Below, piece after piece: positions 11,662 through 22,502 of a stretch of 64,000 nucleotides of DNA. The notes below the pieces were generated by a model. That model searched no databases. It was not told the DNA's origin and worked only from the letters and a program-made list of their open reading frames with translations. Within the stretch, counting starts at the first letter, position 1. Each line of letters opens with the position of its first letter. Position numbers and translations under genes: made by a program. Source of the stretch: Leptodactylus fallax (taxonomy: Eukaryota; Chordata; Amphibia; Anura; Leptodactylidae); NCBI GenBank assembly GCA_947044405.1, contig CAMRHE010000012.1, positions 11,114,001 through 11,178,000 of the forward strand, in the 5' to 3' direction.

Positions 11662-14600
11662 TTTTAATAATAATAGTCCTTTAATAGTCCCACAATGGGG
11701 AAATTCAGTGTGTTACAGCAGCAAAGATAAGCAGATACAAATACAAATACAACATGTACAGGAATGTTCCAAGGTGAGAGGCATTACATTAACTACATTA
11801 ATTACATTATTACATTAATAGCAGACAGACAGATAGGACGTAGCAGAGGAGGGGGGGGGATTTAACAGGCAGAGAGATATTTCAGTTCTCTGTGTGTAAT
11901 GATCTCCGCTTAGGTCGGTGTTGGTTGTACAGCCTAACCGCGGTGGGGAGGAAAGACTTCCGATAGCGCTCCTTCTCACACTTAGGGTGGAGCAGTCGGT
12001 CACTGACAGTACTGCTCAGCGCGATCACAGTCTCATGCATGGGATGGGACTTCTTCTTCTGCATGGAGCTCACCACGGACAGTATCCTTCTGTCACCCAC
12101 CACCTGCACTGGGTTCAGTGGGCTCCCCAGGACAGAGCTGGCCCTTCTAATCAGCTTGTCAAGTTTATTTCTGTCCCTGGTTGATATACTGCTCCCCCAG
12201 CAGGCCACTCCAAAGAAGATGGCTGATGCCACTACTGAGTTGAAGAAAGTTCTAAGAAGTGCCCCCGGATTCCAAAGGCTCTCAATTTCCTAAGCAGGTA
12301 GAGCCTGCTGTGGCCCTTCTTGTACAGGGCCTCCATATGATCTGCCCAGTCCAGCTTATTATTAAGGAGCAAACCCAGGTACTTATAGGTGTTCACAATC
12401 TCGATGCCCGTCCCCAGGATGTCCACTGGTTTAGGAGGGCTTCTGCCTTTGCGGAAGTCCACCACCATCTCCTTGGTCTTCCCCGCGTTAATCTTCAGGT
12501 GGTTCCGGTGGCACCAGTCCACAAAATGCTGGTTCAGTTCTCTGTACTCCCTGTCATCATCATCTGTGATGAGACCCACTACTGCAGAGTCGTCAGAATA
12601 CTTCTGTAGGTAGCAGCTGGATGAGTTGCACCTAAAATCTGCAGTGTACAGTGTGAAGAGGAAAGGGGCGAGAACCGTACCCTGAGGTGCCCCCCGTATT
12701 ACAGATCACGGTACCTGACACACAGTCTCGGGCTCTCACGTATTGAGGTCGATTTGTGAGGTAGTCTAGGATCCAGTTGGAGAGGTGGTGGTCCACTCCA
12801 GCAAGGCCCAGCTTGTCCCTCAATAACCTGGGCTGTATGGTGTTAAAAGCACTGGAGAAGTCAAAGAACATTATTCTCACTGTGTTCCCTGGTTTCTCCA
12901 GGTGAGACAGAGCCCTGTGCAGAAGATGGATGCTGGCATCATCTACCCCAATGCCTGGCCGATAAGCAAACTGGAGGGGGTCCATAGCGGGGCTCACTAG
13001 AGGGCGGAGATGTGTGAGAACCAATCTCTCTAAGATCTTCATCAGGTGGGATGTCAGTGCTACAGGTCTGTAGTCGTTGAGATCCATAGGGTGAGGTTTC
13101 TTTGGAACTGGTACCACACAAGAAGATTTCCATAATTCAGGGACTATTTCCTGCCTCAGGCTCATATTATACATATATGTAATTATACCACACAGCTGGT
13201 CCCCGCAAGTCTTAATTAGCCTTGCACTGATGTCATCTGGCCCTGCGGCTTTCCTCGCCTTGATCTTTTTCATCTCCTTCCTCACCTGGGCCCGTGTGAA
13301 GGTCAGACTGTGGCCAGATAAAGACGGATTTCTGGATTTACTGGTCTGTTGGGAAGTGGCCGCATGGGGAGAAGTCATTGTGGTGGGGGAAGCTGAAGGA
13401 CATACTGGGGTGGGAGGAGCTGGTGTGTGATCAAATCTGTTGAAGAATAGGTTTAGTTCATTAAGCCAATTAACATCTGCCTCAATCTGGCAGACAGACT
13501 GTTTATGACCCGAAATTGAGTTAAGCCCCTCCCAGACCCCCCTTATGTCTTTTCTTTCCATTTGCTTTTCCATTCTTTCCTTATAACTGGCTTTTCCTTG
13601 CCTGATTAGATGCCTCAGCTCCTTTTGTACTTCCTTCAACCCCTCCTTATCTCTTGTCCTGAATGCCATCTTTTTCTCCTTAAGTAGTGTTTTTATATCA
13701 GAGTTAATCCATGGTTTGTTGTTGGAGAAGCACCTCACCACTTTTGTGGGTACTGTGTTGTCCACACAAAAATTAATGTAGTCTGTTATGCAGTGTGTGA
13801 GTCCTTCTATATCTTCTCCATAAGAATCCTGCAGAACTTCCCATGCGGTTGTGTCAAAACAATCCCTCAGAGCCTCATCACTCTCCTCGGACCATATCCT
13901 CACTGTGCGGGTGACAGCTGGTTCTCTACGTACAAGTGGCTTGTACACAGGTCGGAGATGTACTAGGTTGTGATCCGATCTTCCCAGGGGCGGTAGGGCT
14001 GCTGAGTTATATGCCTCCCTCACGTTGGCAAAGAACAAGTCCAGTGTTTTGTTGTCTTTTGTGTGGCAGGTTACATACTGTGTGAAACTGGGCAGTGTGG
14101 ATGATGGAGAGGCATGGTTGAAATCACCCGACAGAAGAAAGAGGGCCTGGGGATGTTTTAACTGTAACTGGCTCAGCGTGGCTTGTAGGACCTCGCAGGC
14201 AGTGTCAGCTTTCGCAGAGGGGGGGACATATGCAGCTATCACGATGACATGTGATAGTTCCCTTGGTAGGTAGAAAGGTCTCATGCTCACAGCTAATAGT
14301 TCAATGTCCTTACAGCAAGTTTGCTCCTTAATCACAATGTGCCTAGGATTACACCATCTATTATTCACAAACATTGCCAGCCCTCCTCCTTTCCTCTTAC
14401 CGCTCTCCCTTGTCCTGTCTGCCCGAAGGAGTTTAAAACCATCCAAGGAGACCAGAGGGTCAGGAGTAACTTCAGTGAGCCAAGTCTCTGTAAGTAGCAT
14501 CATGCTGCACGCCCGAAACTCCTGATGATGCCTGGTGAGCGCTGTTAGTTCATCCATCTTGTTTGCAAGAGATCTCACATTGCCCATGATGATGGAGGGA

Positions 14601-14986
14601 ACAGCTGGTCGGTAACGCCTCTTTTTAATCCTCTGAAGAGTACCAGCTCTGCATCCCCTCACCCGCTTTTTCTTTCTCCAAATTTTGCGGGGGATGTGTG
14701 ACCAGATGGTATGCCGCCCTGCTGTGCCTCTGAGCTGCAGAATTTCCTCTCTTGTATAGACAAAGGAATTGTCTGCATACACAAAAGATCCCATTTTCAA
14801 GCAGAACAAAAAGACAGATAAAAAACAAAAAAAAAGTATCACAAGGGTCCAAGTCTTTGTGTGTGTTTCTTCATAGTGCAAAGTCCTTAAGTAGAGAGGT
14901 ACAAAACGAGTCATAGAAAGAAAAATAAGATAGAGAGTCTCAGAGCTGCTGTAGCTGGCAGCCACTCCAGCGGCGCCATCTTGGAA
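11662..14986 (-). mobile_element. Rex1/L2-like LINE, copy 1, nearly full length
   Basis: On the minus strand the element runs from a CAAGATGGCGCCGCTGGAG 5' end (about 14986) to CCCCATTGTGGGACTATTAA followed by an ATT-type tail and T-run near 11662. It contains endonuclease and reverse transcriptase. Two more copies lie at 27661-29657 and 62049-63970, both 5'-truncated. The FSSAFNT motif and single-ORF layout fit the Rex1/Babar or L2 branches of the CR1 group; the clade was not tested. Only about 11 bp separates its 5' end from the Tc1-like element at 14998. Confidence 0.85.
11882..14794 (-). pseudogene. Rex1/L2-like endonuclease/reverse transcriptase, two 1-nt frame breaks
   Basis: This is a LINE polyprotein that would nick DNA and reverse-transcribe its RNA at the target. 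Taking the ATG at 14794 (MGSFVYADNSF), the frame is open to about 12690. Endonuclease motifs are seen in order: LLTETWL, KGGGLAMFVN, LSGDFNHA, LGRSDHN. RT motifs follow: KAAGPDDISARLIK, LNDYRPVALT, LQFAYRP, FFDFSSAFNT, then YSDDSAIVG (YSDD where most relatives have YADD). A run of 6 rather than 5 G near 12690 shifts the frame just before the GAPQG block. A run of 5 rather than 6 G near 12265 shifts it again before AFFGVACWGSSIS-like sequence. The stop is at 11882. The other copies give the uninterrupted frame at both places. The longer reading to 15022 starts inside the neighbouring transposon and is not a real start. Confidence 0.85.
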
Positions 14987-14997
14987 AAAAAAATAAA

Positions 14998-16590
14998 CAG
15001 TACAGACCAAAAGTTTGGACACACCTTCTCATTCCAAGAGTTTTCTGTATTTTCAAGACTATAAAAATTGTAGATTCACACTGAAGGCATCAAAACTATG
15101 AATTAACACATGTGGAATTATATACTTAACAAAAAAGTGTGAAACAACTGAAAATCTGTCTTATATTCTAGGTTCTTCAAAGTAGCCACCTTTTGCTTTC
15201 ATTACTGCTTTGCACACTCTTGGCATTCTCTTGAGGAGCTTCAAGAGGTAGTCACGTGAAATGGTTTTCACTTCAGAGGTGTGCCCTTTCAGGTTGGGAC
15301 CATCAGTTGTGTTGTTCAGAAGTCAGGTGGATACACAGTTGATAGTCCTACTGAATGGAGTGTTAGAATTTGTATTATGGCAAGAAAAAAGCAGCTAAGT
15401 AAAGAAAAACGAGTGGCCATCGTTACTTTAAGAAATGAAGGTCAGTCAGTCCGAAAAATTGGGAAAACTTTGAAAGTGTCCCCAAGTGCAGTGGCCAAAA
15501 TCATCAGCGCTACAAAGAAACTGGCTCACATGAGGAGCGCCCCAGAAAAGGAAGACCAAGAGTCACCTCTGCTGCGGAGGATAATTTCATTGAGGCACCA
15601 GCCTCAGAAATCGCAGGTTAACAGCAGCTCAGATTAGAGACCAGGTCAATGCCACACAGAGTTCTCGCAGCAGACACATCTCTACAACAACTGTTAAGAG
15701 AAGACTGTGTGCAGCAGGCCTTCATGGTAAAATAGCTGCTAGGAAACCACTGCTAAGGACAGGCAACAAGTAGACGAGACTTGTTTGGGCTAAAGAACAC
15801 AAGGAATGGACATTAGACCTGTGGAAATCTGTGTTTTGGTCTGATGAGTCCAAATTTGAGATCTTTGGTTCCAACCACCGTGTCTTTTTGCAACGCAGAA
15901 AAGGTGAACGAATGGACTCTACATGCCTGGTTCCCACCGTGAAGCATGGAGGAGGAGGTGTGATGGTGTGGGGGTGCTTTGCTGGTGACACTGTTGGGGA
16001 TTTATTCAAAATTGAAGGAATACTGAACCAGCATGGTTACCACAGCATCTTGCAGTGGCATGCTATTCCATCCGGTTTGCGTTTAGTTGGACCATCATTT
16101 ATTTTTCAACAGGACAATGACCCCAAACACACCTCCAGACTGTGTAAGGGCTATTTGACCAAGAAGGAGAGTGATGGGGTGCTACGCCAGATGACCTGGC
16201 CTTCACAGTCACCAGACCTGAACCCAATCGAGATGGTTTGGGGTGAGCTGGACCGCAGAGTGAAGGCAAAAGGCCCAACAAGTGCTAAGCATCTCTGGAA
16301 ACTCCTTCAAGACTGTTGGAAGACCATTTCAGGTGACTACCTCTTGAAGCTCATCAAGAGAATGCCAAGAGTGTGCAAAGCAGTAATCAAAGAAAAAGGT
16401 GGCTACGTTGAAGAACCTAGAATATAAGACATATTTTCAGTTGTTTTACAATTTTTGTTAAGTATATAATTCCACATGTGTTAATTCATAGTTTTGATGC
16501 CTTCAGTGTGAATCTACAATTTTTATAGTCATGAAAATACAGAAAACTCTTGGAATGAGAAGGTGTGTCCAAACTTTTGGTCTGTACTGT
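14998..16590 (+). mobile_element. Tc1-like DNA transposon, DD38E spacing
   Basis: The ends are CAGTACAGACCAAAAGTTTG at the left and CAAACTTTTGGTCTGTACTG at the right. TA follows the right end (16591-16592); the left flank reads AA, probably a mutated TA. The terminal repeats are long (about 200-250 bp): sequence near 15175-15260 is the reverse complement of the 3' coding end and UTR near 16350-16440. The transposase is plus-strand and broken. The 1593-bp length is normal for Tc1. Confidence 0.9.
15377..16427 (+). pseudogene. Tc1-like transposase (DD38E), inactivated
   Basis: The enzyme of this family cuts and pastes the element at TA sites. It starts at ATG 15377 (MARKKQLSKEKRVAIVTLR) with an HTH region (GQSVRKIGKTLKVSPSAVAK). 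A frameshift near 15511 and a compensating one near 15600 disrupt the second DNA-binding region; LTAAQIRDQVNAT resumes at 15618. TAG at 15771-15773 is a nonsense codon. The catalytic domain is otherwise readable: WSDESKFEIFG (first D), GVMVWGCFAGD, QQDNDPKHTS (second D), SPDLNPIEMVWGEL (E). I count 38 residues between the second D and E, unlike the usual 34 and as described for the Intruder (DD38E) group. It ends at 16427. Confidence 0.88.
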
Positions 16591-16670
16591 AGATAATGTC
16601 ATGGAAAATTTAAAAAAAAATAACCCAAATTTCTTTAAAAAAATATGTTTAATATGAAAATGTGATTTAA

Positions 16671-18765
16671 CCCTTTCCCTGCCAGCCACGTATTTATATG
16701 TCCTCCCAAGTTGGCACTTCTGTAGCCAAGCACTTATCTAATATATCCTTACTTCTAATGCCGATATCTCAGGATCCGTTAGGACTATTAAGAAGATCTG
16801 GGATTCATTTTTAAGATGAGAATCTTTAAGCGATTCACTGTTGAAAACGCTATTTGACATTGAGATCCCATTGCAGATCTCAATTTCCGACAATGTTTTT
16901 AACAGCAATTCGCTCCGAATTTGTAAGGGCTATCTTGAAGATCATGAAGATGGTATCATTGAAAAGATGAGATTCTCTTCTTAAAAGTGAATCCAAGATC
17001 TTCTTAATACTCCTAACGGATCCTGAGATATAGGGCTCTAAAATGTCCTCCTCCCTCCTGTTTCAGGAATCATCTTAAGAGCTGCGGTAGGAGAAGGAGG
17101 GGGGAGGAGCAGCCCTTCAGACTGCACAGAGATGAGAAATCATCATCATCATCTGTGCCTAACCTGTATGTGACCCCGGGGGGGTAGCAGGGACTTCTAT
17201 CCATGTTATCCCCTCTCCTATCAATCAGAAACCATACTATACTTTTGCTCTCTGATTGTCCCACAGGGGGATAATGTAATACCCCTCTTAGCCTTATTAG
17301 AGGGGTATTCTTATGTAATACCGCTCTGAACATAACCAGGAAGTTTATTGGCGCTGTGACCAAGGTGTTTACCATTGTCCTGGTCACAGCTCCAAAAGAG
17401 TTGCACCAAACACTTACACAGCACATGTACAAAGTCATCAATAAAGTTTACATTTCACCCAATCCATACCTGATCTTTCTAGAGTAAAATACGCCTCTAG
17501 CAATATCCATTACACTCTAAAATAATAGCAATAACGATTATTACTAGAGATGAAAGTATAAATTGCTACAATTTTTATAGGGGGGATAGAAAATTATATT
17601 TTTATGTAAACTCCTATTTAATTTGCATGCACAAAATTGGTTGGCGCAGTTCTGCGATTTTGCCATTTCATTAACACCCGCACCTGTAAATATATATATG
17701 TGTGGTATGTATGAATTCCTCACATATTGCAGTTTTTTGGAAAGTACATTTTGTTTGCAGAAAGGGACTGCTTGAGCCGTGACTTTAGTGGCAAATTTGA
17801 ATTTTGTGCAATTTTTGCTTACAGTCTCTGTTTGCTGCAAAGTTGCATGAAGGTGGTTGCATATATGAAATATTAAGTTGTGTTTTTATATACTGTATGC
17901 TGTGCAATCACAAAAAAGTTAGATTTTGGTATCACAGTCATAGTTTTCTAGGTGTAGTATAGATGTTTAACATATTAGTCAATAACAGCAAAATCTTGCT
18001 TGTCTTCTGTATTCGTGTTTTCTAGAGTACGAGCTCTTGTAGTTGATGTTTGTAGAATATAAAAATTGTGTACACCTTGATCTTTTATTTTAATTGTATT
18101 TTGTGTGTGGATGTAAGATTGAATAGGAGTTTTAAGTGCAAATATATGTTTTAGTGCATTTTTAAAAAAAATTATTTGTTTGTCACCACGTTACATGAAG
18201 GTGGATGTGGCTATTGATAACCCATTGAGACACATGTAATCTTCAGGTTGTCTACTTTCAAAAAATATATAGGGTTTAGTGGTGCACTTGCTTTCCACGG
18301 TGTGTAATCCCTACATTTTATAGGATGATACTTTTTTAACAGTGTCAACTTCAAAGCAGATTTTTGTTCCTTCCAGTTCTGGTGATTTTCTGAAGACATG
18401 TGCATGCAGATGTAGGCCTTAGTGATATGAATGAACTCTGCACATGTTGATCTCTTATTTTTAGGAGGTTTGGTGCATATAACTTTTTGTTTGGTTTCCA
18501 CTTTTAGCAACTAATATACATTTATTTGCATTTTTTTTTATAAAACATTCACTTTAAATCAAAATTGCATGAAGGTGCTTGTTTGCATACAGTACCAAGT
18601 GGCATTCTGACAATGCTGCAGGTGTCTGCTTTAAGAAAATATATAAGTATAGGGGTTGGATGATTTTTTTTAATGTTGCAATTTAGGTTTGATTTGTCCA
18701 TCTCAAAGCTGTGAAAATTGCTCTGGCTCTGTGAAAATTTCCGGAGACCCCTTGCAGTGAAAGGG
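16671..18765. mobile_element. TTAA-flanked element with fold-back and internal repeats
   Basis: TTAA flanks both edges (16667-16670, 18766-18769). The ends are inverted: CCCTTTCCCTGCCAG at the left and CTTGCAGTGAAAGGG at the right. This fits a piggyBac-type element without transposase. Inside, CTCAGGATCCGTTAGGA (about 16768) is mirrored by TCCTAACGGATCCTGAG (about 17013), with arms near 45 bp. A degenerate unit starting TTGCATGAAGGTG recurs at about 17842, 18190 and 18565, about 350-375 bp apart. Confidence 0.6.
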
Positions 18766-18769
18766 TTAA

Positions 18770-20601
18770 ACAATAGGGTCATGTCCTGGTGACGCTTTTC
18801 CTTTAAGAATAAGGAGTAGAGAAAAATAAAATTAAAGTATATGGCTAGAGTCATCGAAATCTACGTGCCTCTTTAGGTTTACTTGCCTGAAAAGCTCCTC
18901 TGTGGAGATCACCTGCTTCTTTGAACCTGTCACAAATCTTCAGTAATGTATTTTATAGATATCTTACAGTGTCAGGCTGGTGGCCTACAACCCACCAGTA
19001 AAATTAATTTTGGCATCTCACAGTAACTGTTCATACCACAAATTCTTAAACTTGCACCAACACACTGTTTCTGTCATGAGGGCATTGTCAGTGGCTTTCT
19101 GACTGGTTCATGCCTTTGCAGTAACCAATTGGAAGTAACCCGGAAAAAGGAAGTAGTAGTTCTCAAACTTGTACTTGTCATGTGCTTGTCTCATGGGCTG
19201 GTGCAGAGTTGAGGGGACCTACTGTGTGCCTGATGGTGGTGGTAATCTCTCCCCTGGGGCATGTCCTAATGGTCTTTAGCCTTCTGAGCCTGATGGGAGT
19301 TGGAGTTTCCATGATGAAGCAGGAAGAGATCTCAGGAGACTCAAGGTTGCAGGAAGTCGGGTAACATATAAGTTTATTTGAATGAGGTAGCAGGGCAAAC
19401 AGCAGCTTACAGTAATGGAGGTACAATCTTGACAGTACTTGACCACTTTGAGTATTGTCTGAGTCAGCAGAGGGTAGGCCCAAAGCAGCCTGCAATGTTT
19501 TTTATAAGTAGTTCTCTACAATAAACAGGTGCCAGTCTCATTCTCTTCCTATATCTCTCATGTAAATCCATCTGGGATTGACCAGGTTGCCCTGTCTGTC
19601 GTGGCATCGGAGTGGCTCGGACAGGTTCGTTGCTCTGAGGCCCTTGTGCAGTTTATCCTCAGACTACAAGAATGGCACTCTCTCTTACATGCTCATGTCT
19701 CTGTTCACAGCCTTTCTTTTCCTGACTTTTTGGCTGTACAGTAGTGCATTAATGATCTGACTCAGGATAAACTCAACCCCACTCTTTGGAAGCTAGGAGA
19801 AGACTCTCAGTCTCCTCCCACACTTAGATCTATCTGCTTGGGACATACCAAAACTCTATCCCCCTGCCCACAGTCATCCAGCTTTTTTAAGGGAGAAAAC
19901 ACATGTTCCATATAAACTGTGTATGAAATGACATATGAACATACCATATACTTGTATATCGCAACACAATATATACAGTTTTGCAGTGTCCAGTGGGAGG
20001 TTGCACCTTGAACTCGAATTTGACATGTAAGAATTCCTCTGTTCTTAGATGTCATGTCAGTACCCTGATGCATCTCTGTGATTATATACTGGGTAGTCAA
20101 ATAATCTACCTGGTGTATTATACAGATGAACAGTCTGACTGAGATGCTGTATGCTGTCTAACTGAATGTAATACAGTGAAAGTACTGTACCACTGCTCTT
20201 CCAAGGAGTGAGGATATGGGGGGCTCACCTTGGCTCAGAGGCCCTCGGGGTGATACACCTTTCATCCATGCGCCAGTCTGACCCTGGAGTCTTTTGACAT
20301 TGCTGATTGGTTATTATGGCCAGTACAAGCCTTACATGTGCTATTGAGAAGATGGGAAATCATGGTAAAAGCACTATTCACGTGTGGGGCATGTAGAGAG
20401 TCATATCTGTCCCAACATTTTATTTTCATCTTTTTCATCTAGTGTCACGCTTCAAATTGGATTTTCTGAAAATTGTACAACTCTCATTCACATGCTGTGG
20501 ACATTACCTGCGTGGAAAAATGAGCAAGATATGTAGCAGGGGTAGAAATCCAGTGTATAAAAAATCGAGAGATCAATCCATATCAAAATCTGTATGTAAT
20601 A
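18770..20601. other. Intronic sequence with one repeat
   Basis: No exon or domain recognised. Apart from the repeat at 19180-19400, I see no structured element. Confidence 0.4.
19180..19400 (-). repeat. Interspersed repeat, inverted relative to 50930-51115
   Basis: The reverse strand reads TTCCTGCTTCATCATGGAA, ACTCCAACTCCCATCAGGCT, ACCACCATCAGGCAC, TCTGCACCAGCC. These are matched in order by the plus strand at about 50985-51110. Class unknown; no termini resolved. Confidence 0.5.
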
Positions 20602-20603
20602 TA

Positions 20604-22164
20604 CACTGTGTGCAGAATTATTAGGCAAATGAGTATTTTGATCACATCATCCTTTTTATACATGTTGTCCTACTCCAAGCTGTATAGGCTTGAAAGCCAA
20701 CTACCAATTAAGTAAATCTGGTGATGTGCATCTCTGTAATGAGGAGGGGTGTGGTCTAATGACATCAACACCCTATATAAGGTGTGCTTAATTATTAGCC
20801 AACTACCTTTCCTTTGGCAAAATGGGTCAGAAGAGAGATTTGACGGACTCTGAAAAGTCAAAAATTGTGAGATGTCTTGCAGAGGGATGCAGCAGTCTTG
20901 AAATTGCCAAACTTTTGAAGCGTGATCACCGAACAATCAGGCGTTTCATGGCAAATAGTCAACAGGGTCGCAAGAAGCGTGTTGAAAAAAAAAAGGCGCA
21001 AAATAACTGCTAATGAATTGAGGAAAATCAAGCGTGAAGCTGCCAAGATGCCATTAGCCACCAGTTTAGCCATATTTCAGAGCTGCAACGTTACTGGAGT
21101 ATCAAAAAGCACAAGGTGTGTGATACTCAGGGACATGGCCAAGGTAAGGAAGGCTGAAAAACGACCACCTTTGAACAAGAAACATAAGATAAAATGTCAA
21201 GACTGGGGCAAGAAATATCTTAAGACTGATTTTTCAAAGGTTTTATGGACTGATGAAATGTGAGTGACTCTTGATGGGCCAGATGGATGGGCCCAAGGCT
21301 GGATCAGTAAAGGGCAGAGAGCTCCACTCCGACTCAGACGCCAGCAAGGTGGAGGTGGGGTACTGGTATGGGCTGGTATCATCAAAGATGAACTTGTGGG
21401 ACCTTTTCGGGTGGAGGATGGAGTGAAGCTAAACTCCCAGACCTACTGCCAGTTTCTGGAAGACAACTTCTTCAAGCAGTGGTACAGGAAGAAGTCGGTA
21501 TCGTTCAAGAAAAACATGATTTTCATGCAGGACAATGCTCCATCACATGCATCCAAATACTCCACAGCGTGGCTGGCCAGTAAAGGTCTAAAAGAAGAAA
21601 AAATAATGACATGGCCCCCTTGTTCACCTGATCTGAACCCCAAAGAGAACCTGTGGTCCCTCATAAAATGTGAGATCTATAGGGAGGGAAAACAGTACAC
21701 CTCTTTGAACAGTGTCTGGGAGGCTGTGGTGGCTGCTGCACGCAATGGTGATCGTAAACAGATCAAGCAACTGACAGAATCTATGGATGGAAGACTTTGA
21801 GTGTCATCGTAAAGAAAGGTGGCTATATTGGTCACTGATTTGTTTTTGGTTTTGTTTTTGAATGTCAGAAATGTTTATGTCTAAATTTTCTGTTATATTG
21901 GTTTACCTAGTGAAAATAAACAAGTGAGATGGGTATATATTTGGTTTTTATTAAGTTGCCTAATAATTCTGCACAGTAATAGTTACCTGCACAAACAGAT
22001 ATCCTCCTAAGATAGCCAAATCTAAAAAAAAACCACTCCAACTTCCAAAAATATTAAGCTTTGATATGTATGAGTCCTTTTGGGTTGATTGAGAACATAG
22101 TTGTTGTTCAATAATAAAAATAATCATCTCAAATACAACTTGCCTAATAATTCTGCACACAGTG
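20604..22164 (+). mobile_element. Tc1-like DNA transposon, DD37E spacing, IR/DR ends
   Basis: The left end CACTGTGTGCAGAATTATTA and right end TAATAATTCTGCACACAGTG are perfect inverses, flanked by TA (20602-20603, 22165-22166). Each side has a second inner copy: AATTATTAGCCAA near 20789 and TTGCCTAATAATTCTGCAC near 21956. Both sit about 185 bp in from the outer copies, the IR/DR layout of some Tc1 elements. The plus-strand transposase is damaged. Confidence 0.92.
20822..21838 (+). pseudogene. Tc1-like transposase (DD37E), inactivated
   Basis: The start is ATG 20822 (MGQKRDLTDSEKSKIVRC), with an HTH region (CSSLEIAKLLKRDHRTIRRF). A 10-A run at 20985-20994 carries a 1-nt slip; the frame resumes with RRKITANELRKIK. 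TGA at 21261-21263 replaces what is probably CGA after LWTDEM, as expected from CpG decay. Catalytic motifs: LWTDEM (first D), GVLVWAGI, FMQDNAPSHAS (second D), SPDLNPKENLWSLIK (E). I count 37 residues between the second D and E, as reported for the TRT (DD37E) group. A lost T near 21797 gives an early stop at 21800; the shifted frame continues SVIVKKGGYIGH to a stop at 21836-21838. Three disabling changes, so no active enzyme. Confidence 0.9.
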
Positions 22165-22215
22165 TACATGGACTTTGCTGTGGATTTCTTTGGACTGTTG
22201 AAATGTTATGTTTAT

Positions 22216-22487
22216 TGGACTTATCCCTTCCCCCCCCATTTTTCCCTTCTCTAACATCCCTTTCACGTCTGTCTTGTTTAATGTCCCTGATTTATTAACT
22301 TGAATATACTGTAGTTTACTGTTCTTTTCTGGTTTAATTCCTAGAAAACTGAAAGACCATCTTGATTTTCTATATAACTTTGATACCAAATTTGCTGCCT
22401 TGATCTCTACAGAATATATATCATATGTACTGATTGTTATGTTTGTGTATATAATAATGGAAAATATCAATAAACACAAGATAAAAA
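22216..22487 (+). mobile_element. LINE 3' end, 5'-truncated, with 15-bp target duplication
   Basis: The insert ends in GAAAATATCAATAAACACAA, GAT and an A-run. It is flanked by identical AAATGTTATGTTTAT at 22201-22215 and 22488-22502. The 3' UTR style fits an L1/Tx1-type LINE. At 272 bp it has no coding part: a dead-on-arrival insertion. Confidence 0.7.
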
Positions 22488-22502
22488 AAATGTTATGTTT
22501 AT

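Noticed and set aside
12039..12613. Plus-strand frames of 74-116 codons opposite the LINE reverse transcriptase
   Set aside because: They are antisense shadows; the same peptides recur opposite the other two LINE copies.
12632..15022. A single 796-codon protein starting at 15022
   Set aside because: Its first codons lie in the neighbouring Tc1 terminal repeat and the LINE 5' UTR; the plausible start is 14794.
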